A program made the translations under genes and the position numbers. From Chlamydiota bacterium (GTDB lineage: Bacteria; Chlamydiota; Chlamydiia; Chlamydiales; Rhabdochlamydiaceae): DNA of 64,000 nt. The stretch lies in the NCBI GenBank assembly GCA_022614855.1, contig JAKEHU010000029.1, positions 62,001 to 126,000 of the forward strand. The letters are read 5' to 3'. Positions 25,425 through 34,235 of this stretch are shown in pieces. Under the pieces are notes generated by a model. That model searched no databases and had not been told where the DNA came from. It saw only the letters and a list, made by a program, of their open reading frames with translations. How positions within the stretch are numbered: position 1 is the first letter of the stretch; each line of letters opens with the position of its first letter.

Positions 25425-26576
25425 TCAATCAAAATGAGCTTTCTTAGCCTCTAAGAGTAGAGCAGCGTGATCGCTAAGCGCAGCTTTTGGGTCATCCCAA
25501 TGGGGATCTAGTCTTTTGGTGGTCAAGTTCCATTTGTTTTCGCTTTTTTTATCCAGGAGAATGTAGTCCAATTTTTCATTAATATTCCTCTTTTCCTTTC
25601 CCTTTGCCCAATCATCTAAATTATCTGTAGCAGTTGGTTCTAGAGAATCCTTGTTTGGATCGCAAAAGCGGCTCGGGATTTTATTATACTCAGTTATTTT
25701 GAGCTGATCGAGATTAAAATCTCCTGCTAAAAAGACAGATTTATTTTGATCAAACTGATTCATTTTTCCTTTAATTTCGTCAAATTGTTGGTCCCTGACG
25801 AGATCGCGTTCACTATGGGGGTCGAGGTGGGTATTGATGAGATAGAAGTCTTTCATCTCTACTACAAAAAAGCCCCTTCTTATTCCTGGCTGTGATCCTT
25901 TTTTACCTGCGATCGCTACATTAAAACTGGTAAATTCGATAAATTCTGGCTTCTGGACGGGTTTGCCTTTAGTAGCTATCAAGAGACCGCTACTTTGTTT
26001 CCACAAGTGAAATCCAGGCTCAAAATGAAAATCTGTATAGAGATCTTTCAATTGCTCGCACAATTGCAATGCCTCTTCATATCCAACTTCCTGTAAACAA
26101 AGAAAACTAGGCTCATGCAGTTTAATTTGCTGGACTAGCTCCTTTATTCTTCCAGCCATTACCCCTCCAAAGATGATTGACATTCCTGTCATTCTGCAGA
26201 TATTCCAAGTCATGATCTTAATGTGAGAAAAATCAATTAGAGGTTGTCCCCTTCCAAGAATATGAAAGTAGTCTTTTTCTCGTATTAGATAAGAAAAACC
26301 GGTGAAAGGAGTACTTAAAAGACCCAAGGTCACGCTTAAAGGAGAGCAGCCACACACAACAATCGTAGCAAAGGTATTTTTTATCCTTTGTAAGCCATCA
26401 GAGTTGTCTCTATAAGAAGAAAATTCTTTGGAGACATAAGAAACAGTCTTCCAAAGTGGTCTTTGCAAAATCATTTTTGCAACCCAAAAACTCCAATGGG
26501 AAATATCCTGCCTACTTGGTATGGTTTGATAGCAGGCATTTAAAAATTCTTTTGATAAAACAGCAATGCGGTTCAT
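25425..26576 (-). CDS. endonuclease/exonuclease/phosphatase-family protein
   Basis: 383 residues. The C-terminal 265 hold the EEP fold motifs in order: MTWNICR, LQEVG (metal Glu), THLDPH, AGDFNLD (catalytic Asp/Asn), LDYILLD and SDHAALL (catalytic His). The N-terminal 110 residues are a separate part with a hydrophobic stretch (FATIVVCGCSPLSVTLGLLS). Members include sphingomyelinases, inositol phosphatases and nucleases; an intracellular bacterium could use such an enzyme on host lipids, but the substrate is not shown. Confidence 0.75.
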   Translation of the reverse strand: MNRIAVLSKEFLNACYQTIPSRQDISHWSFWVAKMILQRPLWKTVSYVSKEFSSYRDNSDGLQRIKNTFATIVVCGCSPLSVTLGLLSTPFTGFSYLIREKDYFHILGRGQPLIDFSHIKIMTWNICRMTGMSIIFGGVMAGRIKELVQQIKLHEPSFLCLQEVGYEEALQLCEQLKDLYTDFHFEPGFHLWKQSSGLLIATKGKPVQKPEFIEFTSFNVAIAGKKGSQPGIRRGFFVVEMKDFYLINTHLDPHSERDLVRDQQFDEIKGKMNQFDQNKSVFLAGDFNLDQLKITEYNKIPSRFCDPNKDSLEPTATDNLDDWAKGKEKRNINEKLDYILLDKKSENKWNLTTKRLDPHWDDPKAALSDHAALLLEAKKAHFD

Positions 26577-26604
26577 ATTGAGGAAAAATTATAAGAGTAA
26601 AGAC

Positions 26605-27864
26605 TTAATATACAAGCAATAACTCATCCCAGCGAGTGGTAAATCGATTAGAAACAAGACCGCTCTTTTCTTCCACCTGTTTTTTGACCCCTTCTGCTCC
26701 AAATTGGATACTCTCTTCTCCAAAGGTATTTCGAATCGCATCAAAGAGATCCATGGCTTTTTTCTCTTTTTTCTTTGCTGAGACGGATTGTCCAAACAGA
26801 TCTCCTTGATAGCTTTCATGGAAAATGAATCCACTCAACGTTACTCCTACCTTTTTGTAGGGGTATCCTTTTCGGTAAATGGAATTTAAGACCTTCTTAG
26901 CTTGGGAAATGAGGGTAGGTGTATAATTGGTTGGTTCGATCAGTGCTATTCCAGAAGAGTTGAAATAGGGTTTTTGGATGAAGGGGGAAGTCAGAAGGAA
27001 AACGGTGAGAAAGCTGGTATAAGAGTTTTGGTCTCGCAATTTTTCTGCAGCCTTAGATACATAGCCGGAAAGAGCTTCTTCTAATTCTTCTAAAAGATAA
27101 AGCCTCTTTTCAAAGGATCGAGAGCAGGTAATGGATTGTTTTGGCTCTTCTATATCTTCCAAATGCAAACAAGAGACTCCCCCCAGTTCTAAAGCAATTT
27201 TTGCTTCAGAAATAGAAAAAGTTTCTCGTAGCCAGCTCTGATTTGCCCTTTTTAATTCCAATCCATTTTTGATGCCAAAGGAGTGCAATCTTTGGCTAAG
27301 CTTTTCCCCGATCCCCCAGATATCTTTCAGTGGAAGTTTTTGTAAAATCTGATCCATTTTCACCTCCTCGATCAAAGCAAAAACCCCTTCTAATTTTTCA
27401 TCTCGCTTAGCTAAATCATTCGCCACTTTAGCCAAAGTTTTTGTCTTTCCAATCCCAATAGAAACAGGTATGCCAGTGAATTTCTCAATCTTTTTTTGTA
27501 TTTTTTTTGCCTCTTCTTCGCAATGGTTAAGTGGGAGAAGAAGAAAGGCTTCATCAATGGAATATTCTTCAACTTCAGGAGCGCATTCCTGAAGAATCTG
27601 CATGACACGACAGGACATATCTCCATACAAAGAAAAATTCGAGGAGTAGACAATGACCTTTTTTTCTTTAAATAAAGCAAGATACTTGTAGGCTGGAGCT
27701 CCCATGGGAATTCCTAACCGTTTGGCTTCCCTAGACCTTGCAATGATGCACCCATCATTATTGGAAAGAACAACAACAGGTTTGCCGAGAAGTTTGGGAT
27801 TGAATAGCCTTTCGCAAGAGACAAAAAACTGGTTGCAATCTACTAGAAAATAATAATCATCCAT
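26605..27864 (-). CDS. umuC: Y-family DNA polymerase V catalytic subunit
   Basis: 419 residues. MDDYYFLVDCNQFFVSCERLFNP is the N-terminal palm with catalytic Asp; EYSIDEAFL carries the second metal pair (DE); SIGIGKTKTLAKVANDLAKRD and the helix-hairpin-helix DIWGIGEKLSQRLHSFGI follow. The C-terminal little-finger region and DUF4113-like tail (RWDELL) complete the UmuC layout. It performs translesion synthesis as part of Pol V. umuD lies 77 bp upstream on the same strand, separated by a family III palindrome. Confidence 0.9.
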   Translation of the reverse strand: MDDYYFLVDCNQFFVSCERLFNPKLLGKPVVVLSNNDGCIIARSREAKRLGIPMGAPAYKYLALFKEKKVIVYSSNFSLYGDMSCRVMQILQECAPEVEEYSIDEAFLLLPLNHCEEEAKKIQKKIEKFTGIPVSIGIGKTKTLAKVANDLAKRDEKLEGVFALIEEVKMDQILQKLPLKDIWGIGEKLSQRLHSFGIKNGLELKRANQSWLRETFSISEAKIALELGGVSCLHLEDIEEPKQSITCSRSFEKRLYLLEELEEALSGYVSKAAEKLRDQNSYTSFLTVFLLTSPFIQKPYFNSSGIALIEPTNYTPTLISQAKKVLNSIYRKGYPYKKVGVTLSGFIFHESYQGDLFGQSVSAKKKEKKAMDLFDAIRNTFGEESIQFGAEGVKKQVEEKSGLVSNRFTTRWDELLLVY

Positions 27865-27871
27865 AAAATGG

Positions 27872-27961
27872 AAAGGCTAAATGCTAAAATCTAAAGGCTA
27901 AAAGGGAAAAAACAATTTCTCTCATTTTTAGCTTTTAGCTTTTATACTTTAGCCTTTAGCT
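27872..27961. repeat. family III AAAGGCT-type palindrome, copy 2
   Basis: AAAGGCTAAATGCTAAAATC on the left pairs with TAGCTTTTATACTTTAGCC on the right. It lies between umuD and umuC and encodes the last residues of UmuD (KLKAKV), including its stop. It may end or attenuate transcription into umuC. Confidence 0.7.
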
Positions 27962-28349
27962 TATGGATGACATAGGTTACCACTCCCCAAATTTGCCAAT
28001 CTCCTTGAGATTTAAGTGCAATTGGTTGTTCCCCTTCAGAAAGGAGAAAAATAGCCCCTTTTTGTTTCTTTAGCCTTCTGACAAGAAACTCCCCTTCTAT
28101 AACCGCAATGACAATATCCCCATTTTTGGCTTCTAGAGCCCGGTCGACTATGAGAATATCCTCAGGGAAAATGGAGCTGCTTTGCATCGAATCGGTTGCA
28201 ACGCGGACAAAAAAGGTAGCAGCAGGATGAGCAATGAGCTCTTGATTCAGATCTAACCTAGCAGCAAAGGTCTCAGAGTGTGTTTGCAAATTATGCTTTC
28301 GATCTTTGGAAGTTTTTCGATGATCTTTCATGTCGACTTCCTCGGTCAT
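27942..28349 (-). CDS. umuD: UmuD-like S24 protein with replaced N-terminus and Lys-to-Arg change
   Basis: 135 residues. RLDLNQELIAHPAATFFVRVATDSM aligns with UmuD around the catalytic Ser (S54 here). The catalytic Lys of UmuD lies in EFTVKKL; this protein reads EFLVRRL, so Arg91 stands in its place. The first 27 or so residues are encoded by one arm of the hairpin element at 28275-28456 and carry no Cys/Ala-Gly cleavage site. The C-terminal residues KLKAKV come from a family III palindrome. Self-cleavage is therefore doubtful; the protein may act as a fixed UmuD'-like partner or be decaying. The start shown is the ATG inside the element. Confidence 0.7.
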   Translation of the reverse strand: MTEEVDMKDHRKTSKDRKHNLQTHSETFAARLDLNQELIAHPAATFFVRVATDSMQSSSIFPEDILIVDRALEAKNGDIVIAVIEGEFLVRRLKKQKGAIFLLSEGEQPIALKSQGDWQIWGVVTYVIHKLKAKV

Positions 28350-28456
28350 ATGCAGCTTCGCATATTGTCTTCGTCAGCCGATACGGACTTCTTCCCATGC
28401 AATATCATCGAAAAACTTCTCAAATCTCTAAAAAGCATAATTTGCAAACACACTCT
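28275..28456. repeat. family II long-hairpin element (182 bp) inserted in umuD
   Basis: Outer arms AGAGTGTGTTTGCAAATTAT match perfectly for about 25 bp, then imperfectly through AAGTTTTTCGATGAT. The centre contains CTTCGTCAGCCGATAC, nearly the core of the element at 4727 (CTTCGCTCAGCCGATAC). No clear target duplication is seen. A GTG-started frame upstream (from 28484, KISFVEKPK) runs into the element and stops, and may be the original umuD start. Confidence 0.75.
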
Positions 28457-28499
28457 TAGGTTTTTCGACAAAGGAGATTTTCACAGAGATGGTTATATA

Positions 28500-30989
28500 T
28501 TACTTCTTTTTCCCAAATGTAAAATTTGGATTATAAAAATCAAAAGGAGAAAAACTTGTGCCGAGTTGAGAAAGAGTTAGATAGTCCACATTTCTCTGCT
28601 TTGTCTCATTTGCAATTTTTTTAGCAAAAGTATCACTTTTAAAAAAACAGGTTAGCAACGTGCGATTTAAGGTAATTTCCTGATCCAGAATCTCTTTCAA
28701 AAGCCCCTCATCCACTTTTTTTCTATCCATTTCTTTCCACAGTTTTTCTAAAACATCAATAGAACCTTTTATTGCAGTGATTTGCTTTAAATCTGACAAG
28801 AAATTGAGTTTTTTCTCAAAAAGTTGGATAAACTCATTCCATTTTTCAAGAGAATTTGAGTTCTTATTCAAAATTTCCTCTTTGAAACCTTTTAAATCGA
28901 TGTCAACACCGATCATTCGCAAATCTGCCCCTAATTCAAGCCCATAGCCGTATATTTGTTGAAATCTCTCCTCAGACAATTTAAGGTACTTTTTATAATC
29001 ATCTGCTTTTGTAGCCTGCGTAGCTTCAGCTATGGCTAATAGTAGCTCTTTCTCATTAAAAAGCTGTTTTATCTGTTCAAATGTCTTTTTATTCATATCT
29101 TTAGATAATTTGCTATACAATCCGACCAAGCGCTCAGCAGATTCTAATAAGGGTTGCAATTTCTCTATCAATTGTTCAGATTGAATATAAGCTTGAGTAA
29201 GTAAATTCTTACATTCATTGAGTCCATTTAAATAAACCTTAGCAAAAGCTAAATTTTCTACTTGTTCTTTTTCCACTTCCAAACGAATTAAATTCTCATT
29301 TATTTTAGAAAGAAGCAGCGGATCTTTGAATAATTGAAGAAGAATTGTCAATTTAGAAGTCAATTCTGCATATTTTTCAGAATAAATCGTAATTCCATTT
29401 CCAGCCTTTTCATGGTTCTTGGTCATATTTCTAAGAAACCCATTTAAAGAATTGATCAAATCAAAATAGGAAAAAATGGACTGGTGGATATCCTTTCCTT
29501 CTTCATTCCATCTTTGCTTCCATTCATCAAATTTCTTGTTAAAGCAATTCAATTCGTGTGTGAGAATTTGGGATGGCTTTCCTTCTCTTGGTCTACAAAT
29601 AATAGAAAAGGGTGTCTCCAATTCTGTCACCGTATCCTCCCATCCAAGCTCTGTAGATGTGTGTTGAAAAATTCTTGCTTTGTCTTTATCCAGCTTTTCC
29701 TTTTCGATTAAATATTCATAAAGACCTACATGATCTTCAGCAGCAGCGATATGCAACATTGTCGTCCCATTTTCTATGATTTCTTTAGGATTTAGATGAA
29801 ACTTATCTTTCAAATATTTGAAAAACTCTACCGAACCATTCTGTGCAGCAATAAAAAGAATTGACTCTGATTTAAATAAATGAGCTTCCAGAGATGGGCG
29901 GCCTTTCATCACCAAATCAAAACATTCGATGGGATCTTTTGCATGTGAGAAAATCGACCAGATTGCCATATGTCCATTTTCATCTACACTGAGTAGACCA
30001 TTACTATCTTGTTTCAAAAAGTATTCCAATACCTTTGCACTTTTTATAAAAAAAGCAGCTGTTTGAAGTTTATTATTTTTTTTTACAAATGATCTATGAT
30101 CTAAGCTATAAACATATTCCACCAATGGCAAGTTATCCGCTTCTACAGCAAAGTGAATGTCTGTATTCAAATTTTTCACGTTAAATAGCCGAGAAGATCC
30201 ATTTTCAATTAAAAGCTTAGCCTTATCGAGCTCCCCTAAAGATACTGCTAGTAGGTAAGGAGTATAACCACCGCCATTCGTGAGATTTATAAAAAACTTA
30301 AGCTGATCTTTTCCCTTTTTTGTATATTCCTTTAATAATAAATCTAAGATTTCTTGGGTTCCATAAGAAACACACAAATGAAAAGGAGTATCTCCTTTCT
30401 CATTGCGATTAAAAGTCAGGTAATTGATTGGTACACCAGATTGTATTAACTCTTCACAAATTGCTTTGTCATTACATAAAATAGCCCAATGCCAAGGAGA
30501 ATTCTTGGAAGAATCGCGCCAATTACCATTTTTTTTAATTACTTTTAAAAGCTTTTTTAAAAAATCTAATTGTTTAAATTTAATTGCATGATTAATGTGC
30601 TCTATAGTGATTTTATTTTTATTTTTTTTCTTACTGACAAAATTTTCTATTAGGGATATGTTGCCATTTTCAATAGCGGAAAATAAAAGATCTTCCTCTT
30701 TGGCAACAAGTTTTGAAAGAAGGTTGTAGTAGGTCAAATTTTTCTGAGGAAATATATCAAGTATTTCCAATAATTTATAAATTTTATCCACAAAACTGAT
30801 AGAGGAGGGATAAAGTAATTGACATTCTGGCAGAGTTAACACCTTTAAAATCCTATTATTAATGGTAGATAAAGGATGAGGAACATGAGGAATAATAGTT
30901 AAGGAAATTTTATTTGCAGGTGAGGGCAATTCCTTTTTAATATCGTCTATTATTAGTTTTAAAGATAGTGATAGTTCAATTGAAGACAT
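28500..30989 (-). CDS. large ankyrin-repeat protein (829 aa), effector candidate
   Basis: Ankyrin-type helices run from about residue 90 to 460: SPWHWAILCNDKAICEELIQSGVPIN, GDTPFHLCVSYGTQEILDLLLKEY, GYTPYLLAVSLGELDKAKLLIENG and TTMLHIAAAEDHVGLYEYLIEKE. The C-terminal 350 residues are helical without repeats and may form coiled coils. It shares layout and N-terminal helices (ILKVLTLPECQLLY) with the next gene (ILAMQECGQLYG), so they are paralogues. No signal peptide. A host-interaction role is an inference from repeat type and genome context. Confidence 0.7.
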   Translation of the reverse strand: MSSIELSLSLKLIIDDIKKELPSPANKISLTIIPHVPHPLSTINNRILKVLTLPECQLLYPSSISFVDKIYKLLEILDIFPQKNLTYYNLLSKLVAKEEDLLFSAIENGNISLIENFVSKKKNKNKITIEHINHAIKFKQLDFLKKLLKVIKKNGNWRDSSKNSPWHWAILCNDKAICEELIQSGVPINYLTFNRNEKGDTPFHLCVSYGTQEILDLLLKEYTKKGKDQLKFFINLTNGGGYTPYLLAVSLGELDKAKLLIENGSSRLFNVKNLNTDIHFAVEADNLPLVEYVYSLDHRSFVKKNNKLQTAAFFIKSAKVLEYFLKQDSNGLLSVDENGHMAIWSIFSHAKDPIECFDLVMKGRPSLEAHLFKSESILFIAAQNGSVEFFKYLKDKFHLNPKEIIENGTTMLHIAAAEDHVGLYEYLIEKEKLDKDKARIFQHTSTELGWEDTVTELETPFSIICRPREGKPSQILTHELNCFNKKFDEWKQRWNEEGKDIHQSIFSYFDLINSLNGFLRNMTKNHEKAGNGITIYSEKYAELTSKLTILLQLFKDPLLLSKINENLIRLEVEKEQVENLAFAKVYLNGLNECKNLLTQAYIQSEQLIEKLQPLLESAERLVGLYSKLSKDMNKKTFEQIKQLFNEKELLLAIAEATQATKADDYKKYLKLSEERFQQIYGYGLELGADLRMIGVDIDLKGFKEEILNKNSNSLEKWNEFIQLFEKKLNFLSDLKQITAIKGSIDVLEKLWKEMDRKKVDEGLLKEILDQEITLNRTLLTCFFKSDTFAKKIANETKQRNVDYLTLSQLGTSFSPFDFYNPNFTFGKKK

Positions 30990-30994
30990 ATAGA

Positions 30995-33310
30995 TTACTC
31001 ATTTATTAATGATGCACAAAAAAATTGTTGATATAATTCATTTAGCAAAAGTTGATTTAACTCTTTCTCTAGGTAAAATAAACTCGAAATAAGAGTAATT
31101 TTATCACCTGATAATAAATTGTTGCTTATCATCTCCATCTTTTGAATAATTAAAGAAAAATCAGATGATAAGTTTTTAGATTTAAGAAAAACAATTTTCG
31201 CTTGAACTAAATTGACAAATTCTAACCAAACTGTTTCAGAAGAAGGTTCTAGTCGAAATTTTGTGACAAAGAAAAGTCCAAAATAGGGATCGATTCCTAA
31301 ATTTTTTAAGTCTTTACCCGTTTTAATTCCATTATTTTCTAATAATTGAAAATCATTATTAGCCAACCCAATGTGTAGTGAGTGCAATAAATCCATATCT
31401 ACTTTATGTCCGATATATTCCTTTTTATAATATTCAAAAATTAGAGAATTATATTTTTTTAGAAGCAAGTTAAAAATATTTAATAATTGGACAAATCTCT
31501 CTGATAGATATTTAGCTTGTACAAAAATTATTGAAATTAATGAGATAAGTTTTTCAATAGAATTTTGATAAAATTGAAGTGAGAACAAATTACGCTGATA
31601 TGCGTTTAAATTAGACGACTCTAAATCAAGATCAAGATAAAGATCATTGATGATTTTGAATAAAAATTGATCAGACAAAATTTTATGGAGAAAATCAGAA
31701 AAAACGAGAAGTTCATGATACCGTGGATGAGGTTTATAGGTAACTACCCCATTTTCTATTTTCACATCACAATCTCTTAAATTGCGCATTAACACTTCAA
31801 ACTCGCAGATGAGTTGAAACAAATCATTAATAAACTTTCTTTGCTCTTCTTCCGATTGAAGACTCAAATTGGTATTCAATCTTTGTGCAAAGTTTTGTAT
31901 CCTAGTACGAAGAGTAGAAATTTCATATTCTATGATTGCAGGTGATCCAAATGCACTTTGAAGAGGGGTTTGCTCATTTAGATTGCGCTGATCTCTATCG
32001 CAATTTTCATTGTAAATTGCATATTTCCAAAACTCTGCACTATCAGTTTGCGCAATGTAATGAAGAATTGTAGAGCCCTGCTCATCAGTTGCTTTTGGAT
32101 TCAGCTCCAGAAATCTTTTTCTTAAAAACTGATAAACTTCTAAATCTCCTGCAATCGCTATAAAAAGAAGAAGGGTCCTCTTGTTTTTCTGATTCATTAG
32201 CAGAAGCTCTTTTGCGGGAGATTTTTTTAAAATGAGCTCTATGGCATTGATTTTTTCTTGAGAAGTAGAAAAAGTAGCTAGACATAGTTTGAATAGTAGA
32301 GTGTTTCCCTCACTATCCACAAGATCAATGATGGCTTCTTTTTCAATAAGGAATTTAAGAATATCCAAATTGGATGCAAAAAATATGGGAGCCTGCCCAA
32401 AAATATTCTTAGAATTGAGAAATTGCTGACAAGATGGATAGAGCAGGGTGACTAGCTCATAATTTCCTGACTGTACTGCATAATGGAGTGAAGTATTCTC
32501 CTCCTTATCTTGCAGAGTTCTATCCGCTCCCAGTTTTATTAGTAATTCGATATTTTCTTTTTTTCCATAATACAGGTGGTGTTGAAAAATTGTTCTGCCT
32601 TGAGCGTTGTAGCTATTCAGAATTTCTGCAAAATCTTTATCTTTAAAACTTTTTTTACAAATCTCTATAAAATAGCTAAAAGTTTCAAAATTTTGACCAT
32701 AAGACATCCCAATGTAATTGGCTGCCAACTCTTTATCATTAGCTAAGTGGTCGCGAATTGCACAAAAAGATTCAATAAATTTTAAAGTGGCTAAACCACC
32801 GCAAATAATTGCCGTTTCCCATATTGCTTTAAATTCAAGGGGATTTGAACTATTGAATTTGGTTAAGAGAAATTTCAGAATTTCCGTTTGATTATGCTCA
32901 ATTGCCTTATTAATTTGTTCTATCTTAGCCGATCTTTTGTTAAATAAAAGTTTAACTAGCCCCAAATTTCCTTGCTCAATAGCATTTTGTAGCAGTAAAT
33001 CAAAGTCTCTTGCCACCTGCTGACAAATGGTAGGAAATGGTTGTGGATTTTCTGTAGAAGGAATCAATCCAAATCTTTTTAATAAACTGGTCATCTTTTC
33101 TGCAAAATCAGTTCTTTCTCCATAAAGCTGACCACACTCTTGCATAGCAAGGATTTTAATGATTTTTGTCTGGATCCAATTTAAGGGCATGGAAAAGTTA
33201 TTTAAATCGAGTAATTCTTCTTGGATCTGACTTGTTGGAAAATTTGTGTGAAGCTCTAAAATAACATCATTTATGATTTGAAAATAACTATTAGAACTTA
33301 TTGCAGACAT
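30995..33310 (-). CDS. large ankyrin-repeat protein (771 aa), effector candidate
   Basis: Repeats span about residues 110-450: GRTIFQHHLYYGKKENIELLIKLGADRTL, NTSLHYAVQSGNYELVTLLY, GQAPIFFASNLDILKFLIEKEA and GSTILHYIAQTDSAEFW. The C-terminal third is helical and Leu-rich. Only five bases separate it from the downstream paralogue, so they form an operon. AT-rich codons as in other accessory genes. Function inferred only from repeat type. Confidence 0.7.
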   Translation of the reverse strand: MSAISSNSYFQIINDVILELHTNFPTSQIQEELLDLNNFSMPLNWIQTKIIKILAMQECGQLYGERTDFAEKMTSLLKRFGLIPSTENPQPFPTICQQVARDFDLLLQNAIEQGNLGLVKLLFNKRSAKIEQINKAIEHNQTEILKFLLTKFNSSNPLEFKAIWETAIICGGLATLKFIESFCAIRDHLANDKELAANYIGMSYGQNFETFSYFIEICKKSFKDKDFAEILNSYNAQGRTIFQHHLYYGKKENIELLIKLGADRTLQDKEENTSLHYAVQSGNYELVTLLYPSCQQFLNSKNIFGQAPIFFASNLDILKFLIEKEAIIDLVDSEGNTLLFKLCLATFSTSQEKINAIELILKKSPAKELLLMNQKNKRTLLLFIAIAGDLEVYQFLRKRFLELNPKATDEQGSTILHYIAQTDSAEFWKYAIYNENCDRDQRNLNEQTPLQSAFGSPAIIEYEISTLRTRIQNFAQRLNTNLSLQSEEEQRKFINDLFQLICEFEVLMRNLRDCDVKIENGVVTYKPHPRYHELLVFSDFLHKILSDQFLFKIINDLYLDLDLESSNLNAYQRNLFSLQFYQNSIEKLISLISIIFVQAKYLSERFVQLLNIFNLLLKKYNSLIFEYYKKEYIGHKVDMDLLHSLHIGLANNDFQLLENNGIKTGKDLKNLGIDPYFGLFFVTKFRLEPSSETVWLEFVNLVQAKIVFLKSKNLSSDFSLIIQKMEMISNNLLSGDKITLISSLFYLEKELNQLLLNELYQQFFCASLINE

Positions 33311-33470
33311 TAAATATTAACTATTAATTAAATTAACAAGGCAATTATTTTAAAATTTATTAGCTTTATTCACAATAATGAAAAAATTTTTGAAAAGCGT
33401 AACCATCTAAAAATAATAGCATTAGACTTTTCTGCCAATTTCCTATTGATCGTCATTCAAATATTTATTA

Positions 33471-33476
33471 TATAAT
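33471..33476 (+). promoter_or_regulatory. -10 box (TATAAT) six bases before a start codon
   Basis: TATAAT at 33471-33476 is followed by GAAATC and ATG at 33483, so transcription would begin at about the start codon. A -35 (TTGATC) is weak with 19-bp spacing. This suggests a leaderless transcript for the Tyr/Gly-rich gene. Confidence 0.4.
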
Positions 33477-33482
33477 GAAATC

Positions 33483-33821
33483 ATGCGCATCATTTATGGA
33501 ATAGCTGCCCTTTTGCTGGTTTTGATAATCTATAAAACCTATGCTACTGATTCAGAAGCTACACCTGTAGATTTTCGCGTAGAGGTCTACCCCTTTGGCG
33601 GTTATTATGCCTACCCACCATACTGCCCTCCCGGCTACTACTATGGTCCTCGCGGAAATGGTTTTTCCTTTTATTTTGGACCCGGCTTTCCTGGCTACTA
33701 TGGCCCCTATTCCTACGACCCACGATGCTACTACGGCCCTAGATACTATTACGGCCCCAGATATCGCGGCGGCTACTATTACAGGGATAGAGACAGGGAC
33801 AGAAAGCACCGCAGAAAGTGA
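33483..33821 (+). CDS. secreted Tyr/Gly/Pro-rich low-complexity protein
   Basis: 112 residues. An N-terminal hydrophobic signal (IIYGIAALLLVLIIYKTYA) is followed by a short DFRVEVYPFGG segment and then repeats of GYYYGPR, GPGFPGYYGP and YYYGPRY, ending in a basic tail (YRDRDRDRKHRRK). Such proteins are often envelope or exported structural proteins. The high Tyr/Gly and different base composition from its AT-rich neighbours is striking. Open frames on the other strand here are shadows of the repeats. Confidence 0.6.
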   Translation: MRIIYGIAALLLVLIIYKTYATDSEATPVDFRVEVYPFGGYYAYPPYCPPGYYYGPRGNGFSFYFGPGFPGYYGPYSYDPRCYYGPRYYYGPRYRGGYYYRDRDRDRKHRRK

Positions 33822-33826
33822 ATTCC

Positions 33827-33985
33827 TTAAAATTTAACATTCCACAGCTCATCAGTCGGTTTTACTATATCTCCTTTAAAGTGAATGGTCCCTTTTAACT
33901 TTCCAAAAGCTTTCTTCTTTTTTTCACGATAGGAATCAACTTTACTGATGGGTATATTTCTCTTTTTTGAATTTTTTGGCCTCAT
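33827..33985 (-). CDS. small antitoxin-like protein (52 aa)
   Basis: A short frame: MRPKNSKKRNIPISKVDSY, then EKKKKAFGKLKGTIHFKGD and IVKPTDELWNVKF. The ending FGKLKGxIxFKGDIxxPxDELW is like the toxin-binding tail of VapB/DUF2281-type antitoxins. No PIN-domain toxin lies next to it. It converges on the Tyr/Gly-rich gene. It may be an orphan antitoxin or a remnant. Confidence 0.5.
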   Translation of the reverse strand: MRPKNSKKRNIPISKVDSYREKKKKAFGKLKGTIHFKGDIVKPTDELWNVKF

Positions 33986-34085
33986 TAACTAACCTCGATT
34001 GCCTTTGATTATATCATGCTCAGCTTAGCTTATTTTTTTCCATGGGGAGTTGACAATCGCATTATCTTTTGTTAATGAATAAAAT

Positions 34086-34235
34086 ATGATTCGAAAACTC
34101 CCCTCAGGAAAATATCGCCTTTATTCCCGCTCAAAGAACCCCAAAACTGGAAAACGCAGAAATCTGGGCACATTCAATACTCGTGCTGCAGCCATGCAAC
34201 ATGAACGAGAGGTTCAATTCTTCAAGGAAAGATAA
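34086..34235 (+). CDS. small conserved hypothetical (49 aa), MIRKL...KNPKTGKRR type
   Basis: The frame MIRKLPSGKYRLYSRSKN then PKTGKRRNLGTFNTRAAAMQ, HEREVQFFKER is compact, basic, and starts with a good ATG. Short proteins of this pattern (GxYRLYSRxKxPKTGKRRNLGTFxTRxxAxxHE) are widespread in bacteria and are of unknown function. Its last 22 bases overlap the convergent Nudix-like gene. Confidence 0.6.
   Translation: MIRKLPSGKYRLYSRSKNPKTGKRRNLGTFNTRAAAMQHEREVQFFKER

Noticed and set aside
33552-33837. Open frames opposite and shifted to the Tyr/Gly-rich gene
   Set aside because: They are low-complexity shadows of its repeats.
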